Source: Pseudomonas lutea (GTDB lineage Bacteria > Pseudomonadota > Gammaproteobacteria > Pseudomonadales > Pseudomonadaceae). Taken from it: a stretch of DNA of 64,000 bases. A model generated the notes under the pieces. The model made no database searches and was not told the DNA's origin. It saw only the letters and a program-made list of their open reading frames with translations. The DNA lies in assembly GCF_000759445.1 (NCBI RefSeq), contig NZ_JRMB01000001.1, positions 930,001 through 994,000 of the forward strand, written 5' to 3'. Positions 33,812-43,262 of the stretch are shown piece by piece. Position 1 is the stretch's first letter. Every line of letters starts with the position of its first letter. A program made the translations under genes and the position numbers.

Positions 33812-36490
33812 ATGACCGAGACTGCCTACGATCTCCTCAATCACCTGGTGATCGACGACGAGCCATTTGCTTATGTCGACCTGGGCAAGATGCTTTCCTC
33901 AGCGCAACTATCGAAACTGCCTTATTCGATCCGAATCCTGCTGGAGAACGTAGCCCGTTGCTCTCCTCAAGCATTGCCATCCGTCCTGGCACGCGCCACT
34001 GGCCAAGGCCCCGACTGTGAAGTGCCGTTTCAGCCTAATCGCTTGATGTTCCATGACACCACCTGTCTGCCGGCACTGGCTGATTTTGCGGGCATGCGAG
34101 ACGTTGTGGCTGAGCTGGGCGGCGATCCGGAAGCCATGAACCCTCTAATCCCCGCTGTGCTGACCATCGATCACTCCGTAATCGTGGAGCATTACGCAGA
34201 AGAGGATGCAGTTGAGCGAAACCTTGACATCGATTTTCGACGCAATGGAGAGCGGTATCGCTTCATCAAGTGGGCTCAAAAAAGCCTGACCAACTTCGGC
34301 GTCATTCCCCCAGGTACCGGCATCATTCACCAGATGAACATGGAAGCCCTGGCGCAGGTGGTGTGGGAGAGCACAACTGAAGACGGTCAGCGCTTGTTGC
34401 ATCCAGACGACATGGTCGCGACGGACAGTCACACCCCAATGATCAACGCCATTGGGGTTCTGGGTTGGGGTGTTGGTGGCCTGGAGGGTCAGGCAGCCAT
34501 GGTTGGCGAACCCGTGCCGATCAGCTTTCCGAAGGTCGTCGGTATCCGAGTCACCAATGCGCTGCGCCCTGGAGTTACCGCCACTGACCTATCGCTGCAC
34601 GTGGCAGAGATTCTGCGTAAGCGCTCGGTCGTCGGCAAGTTCGTTGAGTTCACCGGCCCCGGTGTATCCGCTCTGAGCTGGGCTGCACGCGGCACTGTTG
34701 CCAACATGGCACCCGAATACGGCGCGACGGTGGTGTTCTTTCCGTTCGACAACGAAACGCTTTCCTACCTGAAACTCAGCGGCCGCTCGCCAAAGCTGTG
34801 CCGCAAGGTGATCAGCTACATGAGTGCTCAGCCGCTCTGGCGCCGCGATGAACTGATCGAACCCGAATTCGATGAGTTGATCAATCTGGACCTGGCTGAC
34901 ATCGAGCCGAGTGTTGCGGGCCCACACCAGCCGCATCAGCGTCAAAAGCTTTCGAACGCTGCCGCCTCATTCCATCAAGAAGTAATGGGCGAAGGAAAGT
35001 TGATTACAGCACCTGCGCAACGGAGCTTTTTCGAGCCGTCGTTTGGCGAGTCGATTACCCATGGCGCCGTGGTGATGTCCGCCATTACCAGCTGCACGAA
35101 CACCGCGAACCCCGCCCAGATGATCCAGGCCGGCTTGCTGGCCCGAAAGGCGCGCAAGCTCGGTGTACAGCGCAAGCCTTGGGTCAAAACCTCCTTGTCG
35201 CCGGGTTCTCGAGTAGTCGCTGACTACCTGAAAGAGGCAAATCTGCTGGAAGACTTTTCAGCACTGGGATTCGATCTGGCGGGTTTTGGCTGCATGACCT
35301 GTATCGGTAACTCGGGCTCGCTCGAAGAGCACGTCGACACATTCGCAGACCAGGGCTTGAAGGGCGTTGTGGTGCTGTCGGGTAACCGCAATTTCGAAGG
35401 GCGGGTGAACCCGAAGATTCCAGCAGGTTATCTGGCTTCACCGGCTTTGTGCGTGGCTTATGCCATCGCGGGCACCATTGATATCGACCTTCAATCCGAT
35501 GCGTTCGCCACTGATCGTGATGGCAATCCCGTGTTCCTGCGCGATCTGATGCCTTCGGACACAGAGATTGCAGAGCAAGCCGCCAAAGCAGTAAAGCCTG
35601 AATTCTTCCAGCAGCGTCTGGCCAAGGTTTGGGAGGGTACTCATCACTGGCAAGCCTTGTCGGCTGAGGGGAGCGTGCAATTCCCCTGGAGCCCCGATTC
35701 GACGTACTTGCGCCGGCCTCAATACCTGGCTGACATCGCTCGTGAGCCCAAAACAAGCCTGGCAATCAGCGGCGCTCGTACGCTGACGGTGCTGGGTGAC
35801 AACGTCACGACTGACCACATTTCGCCAGCTTATTCGATTCCGGCAGACAGTCTGGCCGGCCAGTGGTTGCTAGAACGCGGTGAAGATCCGGCTGACCTGA
35901 ATCAGTACTCCACCCGGCGCAGTAACCATGAAGTCATGGTGCGCGGAGCCTTCACCAACAAGTCGGTGAAAAATCTGCAGCTAGGTGATAACCAGCCAGG
36001 GCTGGGCGTGTGGGCCTGGAACGCCGATCACAGTGCCTGCCTGCCTCTGTACGAAGCAGCCAAAAGTTATGCGGCCCAGCAGACACCAATGGTCGTTTTT
36101 GCGGGAATCAATTACGGCGCAGGCTCCAGTCGTGACTGGGCGGCGAAAGCTCAGGCGTTACTGGGAGTGAAGGCGGTGGTGGCGCAGAGCATCGAGCGTA
36201 TCCACCGTAGCAACCTGATTGGCATGGGTGTCATTCCGCTGCAGTTCAAAAACGGGCAGTCGGCAGCCGAGCTTGATCTTCAGGGTGATGAGCGCCTTGA
36301 CTTCATTGGTCTGGATGACTTGGTTGTCGGTGACAACCAAGTGAGTCTGGTTATCCATCGCGGCAATGGTGACCAGCAGCAGGTCGATCTCGGTGTCCGT
36401 TTGGACTCGCTGCAAGAGATTCGTTACCTGATGCACGGGGGCGTTCTCCCGTTCGTCATACGCAAAGTAGTGGCGCGAACGACGCACTGA
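33812..36490 (+). CDS. AcnA-type aconitase hydratase, cluster-specific paralogue
   Basis: 892 aa from the ATG at 33812 (upstream frame has no ribosome site). Aconitase family: DSHTPMINAIGVLGWGVGG near 205, iron-sulfur Cys in SAITSCTNTANP (~425) and FGCMTCIGNSG (~493), SGNRNFEGRVNP (~520) and the swivel-domain YGAGSSRDWAAK (~770). Length equals E. coli AcnA. It lies in a transport/lactonase set behind a LysR gene rather than with TCA-cycle genes, so it may be a dedicated enzyme for citrate-like or aconitate-like tricarboxylates. AcnD-type activity cannot be excluded. Confidence 0.88.
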   Translation: MTETAYDLLNHLVIDDEPFAYVDLGKMLSSAQLSKLPYSIRILLENVARCSPQALPSVLARATGQGPDCEVPFQPNRLMFHDTTCLPALADFAGMRDVVAELGGDPEAMNPLIPAVLTIDHSVIVEHYAEEDAVERNLDIDFRRNGERYRFIKWAQKSLTNFGVIPPGTGIIHQMNMEALAQVVWESTTEDGQRLLHPDDMVATDSHTPMINAIGVLGWGVGGLEGQAAMVGEPVPISFPKVVGIRVTNALRPGVTATDLSLHVAEILRKRSVVGKFVEFTGPGVSALSWAARGTVANMAPEYGATVVFFPFDNETLSYLKLSGRSPKLCRKVISYMSAQPLWRRDELIEPEFDELINLDLADIEPSVAGPHQPHQRQKLSNAAASFHQEVMGEGKLITAPAQRSFFEPSFGESITHGAVVMSAITSCTNTANPAQMIQAGLLARKARKLGVQRKPWVKTSLSPGSRVVADYLKEANLLEDFSALGFDLAGFGCMTCIGNSGSLEEHVDTFADQGLKGVVVLSGNRNFEGRVNPKIPAGYLASPALCVAYAIAGTIDIDLQSDAFATDRDGNPVFLRDLMPSDTEIAEQAAKAVKPEFFQQRLAKVWEGTHHWQALSAEGSVQFPWSPDSTYLRRPQYLADIAREPKTSLAISGARTLTVLGDNVTTDHISPAYSIPADSLAGQWLLERGEDPADLNQYSTRRSNHEVMVRGAFTNKSVKNLQLGDNQPGLGVWAWNADHSACLPLYEAAKSYAAQQTPMVVFAGINYGAGSSRDWAAKAQALLGVKAVVAQSIERIHRSNLIGMGVIPLQFKNGQSAAELDLQGDERLDFIGLDDLVVGDNQVSLVIHRGNGDQQQVDLGVRLDSLQEIRYLMHGGVLPFVIRKVVARTTH

Positions 36491-36551
36491 TCTGATCCCG
36501 GCTTCGCCAGGGGCCGGACAACATGCGATTAACAATAAAAAGGACGCATCT

Positions 36552-37790
36552 ATGTACGGCGATGATAAAGACGCAGGCACCCGCTTGCCTGCTTCAAATG
36601 GCGCAACCCGCCGCACTGTACTCAAACAGATGGGCGCTGTAGCGGGTATTTCTGCTCTGGGATCTCTGTTGCCCGCCGGTCTTGCTCAGGCCGCTAACCT
36701 TCTGAACAACAATACTGACTCAGGGAGAAATACCCACATGTACGCCTATGTCGGGTCGCGCACTACACGTGAGCGTAATGCACGCGGTGAGGGGATCACT
36801 GTTTACAAGGTCGATCAGGATGCCGGTACATTGGCTCTGGTGCAGGTCGTCAAGGATCTGGTTAACCCCTCATTCCTTGCGCTCAACACGGCTGGAGATC
36901 GACTTTATACGGTACATGGTGACCTGACCGAAGTGAGTGCGTTCAGCGTTGATAAGGCTACAGGCAAGCTGACGTTCATAAATCGTCAAAGCTGTGATGG
37001 CAAAAACCCGGTTCACTTGGCACTCGACCCTACGCAGCGCTTCCTAGTGGTGTCGAATCATATCGGTGGATCGCTCGCAGTTTTGAACGTTGGCGAAGAC
37101 GGGTCTCTCGGAAGCCTCAATCAATTGCTCAAACTGGAAGGGCCGGTGGGCCCACACCGCGTTGAGCAACCCTTCTCAAAGCCGCACTTCAACCCGTTCG
37201 ATCCTTCGGGCCAGTTTGTGCTGGTACCCGATAAGGGCCTGGATAGAGTGTTCAGCTTCAAGTTTGACAACGGCAAGCTGTATCCCGCCGATCAACCGTT
37301 CGTGGTCAGTCGCGAGGGCTCCGGGCCGCGTCACCTGGCTTTTCATCCAAAAACGTCATTTGCGTATGTGGTCAATGAACTTGACTCAAGCTTGACCGCG
37401 TACCGCTTCAATAGCCAAAGCGGCGCGCTTTCGCCGATCCAGATAGTGCCGTCATTGCCATCGACGTTCACTGGCAACAGCCGTGCTTCGGAGATCGAGA
37501 TCGACCGCAGTGGCCGCTTCCTCTACGCCTCGAACCGGGGGTATGACAGCGTGGCAGTGTTCGCCATCGATCAGAGCAGCGGCATGCTGACCCCGGTGGA
37601 ATTCATGCCCACCGATGGCAAGACGCCGCGCTTTTTCACCCTCACACCCAACGAGCGCTTTCTGTTCGCGCTCAATGAAGACAGCGACACGATTATTTCA
37701 ATGGCAACGGACGCCAGGACCGGTGCGTTGAGTAAGACCGGGTTCACGGTTTCTACCGGAAGCCCGGTCTGCATGATTTTCTCGGCCTGA
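36552..37790 (+). CDS. Exported beta-propeller lactonase (6-phosphogluconolactonase-like fold)
   Basis: 412 aa. The N-terminus has a twin-arginine signal (TRRTVLKQMG followed by a hydrophobic stretch ending LAQAA), so the protein is folded in the cytoplasm and exported. The mature part is a seven-bladed propeller of the YbhE lactonase family (MYAYVGSRTTRERNARGEGI, SGPRHLAFHPKTSFAYVVNE, GNSRASEIEIDRSGRFLYAS). An internal ATG at 36738 begins a signal-free form. Periplasmic location argues against a pentose-phosphate role; the substrate is more likely an external organic-acid lactone. Confidence 0.85.
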   Translation: MYGDDKDAGTRLPASNGATRRTVLKQMGAVAGISALGSLLPAGLAQAANLLNNNTDSGRNTHMYAYVGSRTTRERNARGEGITVYKVDQDAGTLALVQVVKDLVNPSFLALNTAGDRLYTVHGDLTEVSAFSVDKATGKLTFINRQSCDGKNPVHLALDPTQRFLVVSNHIGGSLAVLNVGEDGSLGSLNQLLKLEGPVGPHRVEQPFSKPHFNPFDPSGQFVLVPDKGLDRVFSFKFDNGKLYPADQPFVVSREGSGPRHLAFHPKTSFAYVVNELDSSLTAYRFNSQSGALSPIQIVPSLPSTFTGNSRASEIEIDRSGRFLYASNRGYDSVAVFAIDQSSGMLTPVEFMPTDGKTPRFFTLTPNERFLFALNEDSDTIISMATDARTGALSKTGFTVSTGSPVCMIFSA

Positions 37791-37849
37791 CCCGTCGACT
37801 CTTACAATAATGAATGGAGCAGGCCTTGGCCTGTTCCGATGAGGCCGCC

Positions 37850-39172
37850 ATGAACAACAATAAGCCAGATGAAGCCGCCATCGTTCGCAAGGTTACCCTG
37901 CGCATCATCCCGTTCGTTTTCCTGCTCTACATCGTGTCCTATCTCGACCGCGCCAATATCGGCTATGCGGCATTGCAAATGAATAAAGAACTCGCGTTGT
38001 CCAGTGAGGCTTTCGGTTTCGTGTCCGGCATTTTCTTCATCGGCTATTTCCTGTTTGAAGTGCCCAGTAACGTGATGCTGAACAAGTTCGGTGCGCGTGT
38101 CTGGATTGCTCGGATCCTTGTGACCTGGGGCATCATTGCGGCACTGACAGCCTTCGCGCAGACGGCCAATCAGCTATACATCCTGCGCTTCTTTCTGGGC
38201 GTTGCCGAAGCCGGGTTTTTTCCAGGCATCATCGTGTATCTGACTTTCTGGTTTCGCTCCAAAGAGTTGGCCACCACGGTTGCACTGTTCACTGCTGCTA
38301 TCCCGGTGAGCTACATAATCGGCGCGCCGATGAGCACCTGGATCATGGATAACATCAGCTGGCTGAATTGGAGCGGCTGGCGCTGGATGCTTTTTCTGGA
38401 AGGCATTCCTGCCGTCTTTCTGGGCGTTGCCTGCTACTTCTTTCTCACCGACAAACCTGAACAGGCCAAGTGGCTCAAGCCTGATGAAAAAGCCTGGCTG
38501 ATCGAAGAGCTTGAGCGTGATCGTCAAAGTCGCAAGAACGTGAAGCGCCTTAGTGTGTTTAAGACGATGACCAACCCCAAAGTGTTGTATCTGAGCTTCA
38601 TCTACTTCGTTTATCAATGCGGAAGCCTGGGTATCGGTTACTGGATGCCGCAGATCATCAAAAGCTTTTCGGAGTCTTTGACACACACCCAGATTGGCCT
38701 GATCGCCATGCTGCCTTACATCGTTGCAACTGCAGCCATGGTGGCGTGGTCGCGTAGCTCCGATAAACGCAACGAGCGCAAGCTGCACTCGGCTATCCCG
38801 CTGCTCATCGCGGCGTTCGGTATGGTAGGTGCCGGCATGCTGCAAAACCCCTACCTGGCGACGGTGATGATCTGTGTCGCGTTGTCCGGGCTTTACAGCT
38901 TCAAATCACCGTTCTGGGCACTGCCGACGCTTTTCCTCGACCGTACCACCGCTGCGGTCTCCATTGCCGTTATCAATTCCATCGGCAACCTGGGCGGCTT
39001 CGCTGGGCCATCGTTGATCGGGATGGTCAAAGGCAATAGCCAAAGTGCAGCCACCGGCCTGTTGTTTCTAAGTGCCTTGCTGGTGGTCGGATTTCTCATG
39101 ACCATCCTGATGCGTGTGAGCAATAAAGATGAACCGCACATTGGCAACCCAGTGACACGCGAGGCTCACTAA
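37850..39172 (+). CDS. MFS organic-acid/aromatic-acid transporter (ACS family)
   Basis: 440 aa from the ATG at 37850 (GAGG upstream). Twelve hydrophobic segments; VSYLDRANIGYAALQMNKEL is the hallmark of the anion:cation symporter branch (phthalate, tartrate, hexuronate carriers). Located directly after the lactonase gene, it probably imports the organic acid released by it. Confidence 0.9.
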   Translation: MNNNKPDEAAIVRKVTLRIIPFVFLLYIVSYLDRANIGYAALQMNKELALSSEAFGFVSGIFFIGYFLFEVPSNVMLNKFGARVWIARILVTWGIIAALTAFAQTANQLYILRFFLGVAEAGFFPGIIVYLTFWFRSKELATTVALFTAAIPVSYIIGAPMSTWIMDNISWLNWSGWRWMLFLEGIPAVFLGVACYFFLTDKPEQAKWLKPDEKAWLIEELERDRQSRKNVKRLSVFKTMTNPKVLYLSFIYFVYQCGSLGIGYWMPQIIKSFSESLTHTQIGLIAMLPYIVATAAMVAWSRSSDKRNERKLHSAIPLLIAAFGMVGAGMLQNPYLATVMICVALSGLYSFKSPFWALPTLFLDRTTAAVSIAVINSIGNLGGFAGPSLIGMVKGNSQSAATGLLFLSALLVVGFLMTILMRVSNKDEPHIGNPVTREAH

Positions 39173-39372
39173 GCCGAACAGCACTGGCACCACCCATATC
39201 GGTGATGCCAGTCCCGGATATCGTAGGCAGCGCAAACCGTGCTCCCACAGCCCACAGAACTACGAAACTAAATCGCTCCTTGGTTACACTTTCCGTGCTT
39301 TGCAGTCAGTACGGTGGTGAGGCGCGTTGATAAAAGTGTAAGGACGACTGAACTTAAACCCGGAGTAAACAA

Positions 39373-40104
39373 ATGACCTTTCTCGACCATGAAGTGCTGC
39401 AAGATCTGGCTCCGGAAGGTGTGCTGCGCGCCGCGATTAATTTCGGCAATCCTGTCCTGGCGCAACAGAAGGCGGATGGCTCAGCCCAAGGGATCTCGGT
39501 GGAATTGGCCAAGGCTTTGGCTAAGGAACTTGGCGTGCCGTTGCAGATGGTCACCTTTGATGCCGCCGGGAAGGTGTTCGCAGCGCTTGAAGAGGGCGTC
39601 TGGAATGTCGCATTTCTGGCCATTGAGCCCGTGCGCGAAGAGCAGATCGCCTTCAGCGAACCATACGTGATCATCGAGGGTACCTATTTGGTGGCCGCTG
39701 ATTCGGCATATCAGCAGGTAGAGGACCTTGATAAGGCAGGCGTCAAAATCGCGGTGGGCAAAGGGGCCGCCTATGACCTGTTTCTTTCCCGCACGCTGAA
39801 GCATGCGCAGCTTGAACGTGCAGCAACCTCCGCCGGTGCCGTGGATATTTACATCGAGCAGTCTCTTGATGCAGCTGCGGGTGTAAGACAACCGCTGGAA
39901 AAGATCGCAGCCGGTGATCACTCTTACCGTGTTCTTGATGGGGCATTCACATCCATCCGCCAAGCCATGGCCGTTCCTCAATCTCGCCAGGCAGGTGCGG
40001 CGTTTGTCCGTGATTTTGTTGAGCGCAAGAAGGCTGAAGGCTTTGTGCGTGCTGTTCTGAACGAGAATGGCCAGACCGATGTGATGGTCGCGCCTTTGGC
40101 GTGA
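39373..40104 (+). CDS. Solute-binding-protein-fold protein without signal peptide
   Basis: 243 aa from the ATG at 39373, well placed after GGAG. The fold is that of family 3 amino-acid binding proteins (LRAAINFGNPVLAQ, GISVELAKALAKELGVPLQM, NVAFLAIEPVREEQIAFSEP). Unlike transporter subunits it has no signal peptide, and no permease or ATPase gene is near. Cytoplasmic SBP-like proteins of this type occur as orphan genes near organic-acid loci; it might be an enzyme or intracellular sensor. Function unknown. Confidence 0.8.
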   Translation: MTFLDHEVLQDLAPEGVLRAAINFGNPVLAQQKADGSAQGISVELAKALAKELGVPLQMVTFDAAGKVFAALEEGVWNVAFLAIEPVREEQIAFSEPYVIIEGTYLVAADSAYQQVEDLDKAGVKIAVGKGAAYDLFLSRTLKHAQLERAATSAGAVDIYIEQSLDAAAGVRQPLEKIAAGDHSYRVLDGAFTSIRQAMAVPQSRQAGAAFVRDFVERKKAEGFVRAVLNENGQTDVMVAPLA

Positions 40105-40650
40105 TCCGCTAATCAGCCGACTTTCGGTTTGGCTCGGTCGTTCCTGCGAAGCGACTCGGGCTCAGGTGAGAAAATTACTAAACCGGCTTGGACTTGAATG
40201 GCGCATCAGAAAGCTGCTTGGACGAGGGCAGGGCGGTGAAGATCGCGCGCTTGAATGAAGGCGCGACAAGCAGCGAAGGCGCGGATGCAACCCTTGGTGA
40301 GGATGTGAGCTTGGGAATGACCAGGATCGGTCAAACGGGTCGAGTTCGGGCCGGTAATGGGAGGTCCGGCATTTGTTGCAGTGTAAGCGTGCCTGATCAA
40401 CCTCGCGGGTGTGACGGTGTCAGGCCCACCTCCAACTGCAGGCTATCCTGCCTCTCGCGCATGGTTCTCATGCATCCGGTGGGGGCTAAATTCACTTCAC
40501 TCAAGTGCACCTCGTATCTGTCCTGCCCACACTGCCTATGATCTGCAGTCATAGGATAACAACATGCCTTCTTGGCCCTATCGGACTTGCCTAATGTGAC
40601 GGTCATTGCAGCGCATAACGTGCTGCACCATCGTTAACGAGGTGATCCCG
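40105..40650. other. Gene-poor stretch with palindromic element
   Basis: About 545 bases. The short frames here lack ribosome sites and family resemblance. The notable content is the palindromic element at 40535-40575. Confidence 0.4.
40535..40575 (+). promoter_or_regulatory. Palindromic element, copy A
   Basis: CCTATGA at 40535-40541 and TCATAGG at 40549-40555 form a perfect 7-bp inverted repeat with a 7-bp spacer, followed by ATAACAACATGCCTTCTTGG. An inverted copy at 44246-44286 matches 34 of 41 positions, and 32 of 34 outside the spacer. It stands 76 nt before the aldehyde dehydrogenase stump and looks like an operator within a promoter. Confidence 0.7.
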
Positions 40651-40788
40651 ATGACCAATCTAAACGCTGCCTCGAACGCCCCTGCCTTTGCCACCTCGCG
40701 TAACCCGGCGACGGGTGAGCTGATCGCGACTTACCCGTCTCAGACCCCAAGCGAAGAATGCGCAGGCCGTATGGGCCAAGGCCATTGA
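40651..40788 (+). pseudogene. Aldehyde dehydrogenase N-terminal remnant
   Basis: The ATG at 40651 opens a 45-codon frame reading SRNPATGELIATYPSQTPSE, the start of an aldehyde (succinate-semialdehyde type) dehydrogenase. After that the frame is lost: the alternate frame continues AKNAQAVWAKAID, the next expected part of the enzyme, before a stop at about 40788. The rest of the ~460-residue enzyme is missing and an Old Yellow Enzyme gene follows. A frameshift plus large deletion explains it. Confidence 0.75.
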
Positions 40789-40830
40789 CTGAGCGCATCC
40801 ACATTTACCTTGACGTGCAGAGAGAAAAAT

Positions 40831-41928
40831 ATGATGAGTGATCGTTCCGCGAGTCCCGTGCTGCAGCCCGTCACCCTGGGCGGACTGCAACTGAAAAACC
40901 GAATTGTGATGGCGCCGATGACTCGCAGTCGCGCCGATGATGCCGGTGTTCAGCCTGACTACGTCGCTGAATATTACGGCCAGCGGGCAGGCGCCGGTTT
41001 GATTGTGACTGAAGCGACCAATATTTCCGCCCAGGCTCGGGGCTACACGCGAACGCCCGGGATCTGGACTGAGGCGCAAATCGCCGCGTGGAAACGTGTG
41101 ACCGATGAGGTGCATCGCCATGACGGTAAAATTTTCCTTCAGCTTTGGCACACCGGGCGCATGTCGCACCCTGACATGCACAACGGAGGGCTTCCCGTAG
41201 CGCCATCGGCGATCAAGCCTCATGGGCAAATCCGGGTTTATGAGGGAATGAAAGATTTCGTTACGCCCCGGGCGCTGGAAACCGATGAGATCCCGCTGAT
41301 CGTAGAGGATTATCGCCGAGCCGCGCAGAACGCCCAGATCGCCGGTTTTGATGGTGTAGAAGTACATTCGGCTAATAACTATCTGCTTGAGCAGTTCGTT
41401 CGCGACAGCACGAATGTTCGCGCAGACCGTTATGGGGGTTCACTGCAAAACCGCCTGCGCTTCCCTCTGGATGTGGTCAAAGCAGTCATCGACGTGTGGG
41501 GCGCCGAACGTGTAGGCATCCGCATCTCTCCAGTAACTACAACGCCAGGCGAAACACCCCTGGACAGCAATACCATGACCACTTTCGGCGCCTATGTTGC
41601 CGCGCTATCTGAATTGGGCGTGCTGTATATCCATGAAATTGAGGGCGTAACTCAGCTCAGTCGCGAAGAGGCCAACGGCGTCGACTTTAAACTACTGCGG
41701 CAGCGTTTCAGCGGAGCCTACATCGCCAATAACCAGTACACACTTGATCTGGCCGAGCAAACGCTCGCGGCGGGGGAAGCGGACTTGTTTAGCATTGGCC
41801 GCCCTTTTATCGCCAACCCTGACCTGATTTATCGTCTGGGCAGCGGAGCGCCGTTGGCTGAAGCACCCAAGGTCTACTGGTACGGTGGTGACTCGACTGG
41901 CTATTCGGACTGGCCTGCGATGAAATAA
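40831..41928 (+). CDS. Old Yellow Enzyme-family FMN ene-reductase (NemA-like)
   Basis: 365 aa from the ATG at 40831. Single TIM-barrel OYE: LKNRIVMAPMTRSRA at ~18-32, LWHTGRMSHPD near 100, active-site His/Asn in EVHSANNYLLEQFVRD (~180) and NVRADRYGGSLQNR. Such enzymes reduce alkenes, nitro compounds or maleimides with NADPH. Ends at a clear terminator. Confidence 0.93.
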   Translation: MMSDRSASPVLQPVTLGGLQLKNRIVMAPMTRSRADDAGVQPDYVAEYYGQRAGAGLIVTEATNISAQARGYTRTPGIWTEAQIAAWKRVTDEVHRHDGKIFLQLWHTGRMSHPDMHNGGLPVAPSAIKPHGQIRVYEGMKDFVTPRALETDEIPLIVEDYRRAAQNAQIAGFDGVEVHSANNYLLEQFVRDSTNVRADRYGGSLQNRLRFPLDVVKAVIDVWGAERVGIRISPVTTTPGETPLDSNTMTTFGAYVAALSELGVLYIHEIEGVTQLSREEANGVDFKLLRQRFSGAYIANNQYTLDLAEQTLAAGEADLFSIGRPFIANPDLIYRLGSGAPLAEAPKVYWYGGDSTGYSDWPAMK

Positions 41929-41955
41929 ACGTTCCTTGCGCTAAAGTCCCTTTTT

Positions 41956-41983
41956 AAAACCGTCGTCAGCCGACGGTTTTTTT
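41956..41983 (+). terminator. Rho-independent terminator of the OYE gene
   Basis: AAAACCGTCG (41956-41965), a five-base loop and CGACGGTTTT (41971-41980), running into seven T in total. It lies 28 nt after the stop codon. Confidence 0.9.
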
Positions 41984-42167
41984 ATGCTCAATATTAGGAC
42001 TTAGTCACGTGGCAGCAGCGCAGACTTGAAGCTGGTCGCTTCTACAAGACTGTAGGTCGTGGCTCACCTACTCGTGACCTGGCCCTCGCGATTTGCCGGT
42101 GCTTCGCTCAAGGATGTTCCTACCCAGCGCGCCAGTAAGATTCTATAGAGGGTACGGCCTCAGCGGA

Positions 42168-42187
42168 TGCACTGACTGATCAGTGCA
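42168..42187. promoter_or_regulatory. TetR-type operator candidate upstream of SDR gene
   Basis: TGCACTGA and TCAGTGCA form an 8-bp perfect inverted repeat around CTGA, 49 nt before the SDR start. The inner ACTGATCAGT is itself a palindrome. Size and symmetry suit a TetR-family repressor, but no such gene is in the window. Confidence 0.5.
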
Positions 42188-42236
42188 AGGTGTGTACGCT
42201 GCCGCTTACTCTTTTAGCGATCAGTCGAGACACCCT

Positions 42237-42998
42237 ATGAAACTCAACCCGGCAATGGGTGACGCATTACGCGTAGTGTTGGTGACAGGATCGACATCCG
42301 GTATCGGCGCAGCCATTGCTCGCAAATTCAGCCAAGAAGGCTACGCCGTGGTGCTCCATTCCAGAAACTCTGCGGATACGGGACTCGGCATGGTTGCGGA
42401 ACTGAAGCGGGCCACTTACGTGCAAGCTGATCTTTCCATCGAGGCGGACAGGGTCAGGCTCATCAATGAGGCTATTGCGGCGTGGGGACAGCTTGATGTT
42501 CTGGTCAATAACGCTGGTATCAGCAGAGTCATCCCGCACGGCGACCTTGCCTCTGCAAGCTCCACCGTATGGCACGAACTTAACGAGATTAATGTTGTTG
42601 CGCCGTTTCATTTGGTCACTTTGGCCGAGTCGGCGTTGCGCGATGCCGCCCGTTCCGGTCGACCAGGATGCATAGTAAACATCAGCTCCCACGCCGGTGT
42701 CCGTCCCAAGGGCGCATCGATTCCCTATGCGGTAAGCAAAGCTGCGCTGAATCACATGACCCGCTTGCTTGCGGTGTCGCTTGGGCCAGAAATTCGCGTA
42801 AACGCCGTGGCGCCTGGGTTGGTCGACACGCCTCTAACTGCAGAGTGGACAGAGGCTCAAGCGCTGTGGCGAACTCGGGCACCCATGCGCAGGGCCGCGA
42901 GCCCGGACGACATCGCAAAAGCGGTTGCCATGCTGGTCGAGTCAGACTATTTGACCGGAGAAATACTCCTTATGGATGGGGGATTGAATCTGACCTAG
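42237..42998 (+). CDS. SDR-family oxidoreductase (FabG-like)
   Basis: 253 aa from the ATG at 42237. TGSTSGIG at ~17-24, NNAG at ~90, catalytic YAVSK near 160 with ISSHAG before it, and the C-terminal LTGEILLMDGG typical of FabG-like enzymes. Substrate unknown. The palindrome at 42168 suggests control by a repressor encoded elsewhere. Confidence 0.9.
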   Translation: MKLNPAMGDALRVVLVTGSTSGIGAAIARKFSQEGYAVVLHSRNSADTGLGMVAELKRATYVQADLSIEADRVRLINEAIAAWGQLDVLVNNAGISRVIPHGDLASASSTVWHELNEINVVAPFHLVTLAESALRDAARSGRPGCIVNISSHAGVRPKGASIPYAVSKAALNHMTRLLAVSLGPEIRVNAVAPGLVDTPLTAEWTEAQALWRTRAPMRRAASPDDIAKAVAMLVESDYLTGEILLMDGGLNLT

Positions 42999-43262
42999 GA
43001 TCAGCGCGCTCCGGTGTAGTAAGCGAAACGACGAGTCCGCTATTCCCATGCCGACCCAACGTCAGACGGACACCGTAGCGTCAGAGTAAGCGGGAGAACT
43101 TCCCCATACAGACCATGCTCGCTCAAGACTTGGCGGCGTCAACGAGCAAGCCCGACATTTAGCCGGGCCTATTGAGTACAGTCTGTTATTTACCAGTTCA
43201 TGATTGTCATCTCGCATGCCAAAGTTGATAGAGAAAGGCGAATCGTTGCGATGATTCATCGA

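Noticed and set aside
40551..40563. ATAGGATAACAAC as a lac-type operator
   Set aside because: Only the GGATAACAA part resembles it; the actual symmetry is CCTATGA/TCATAGG, which is different.
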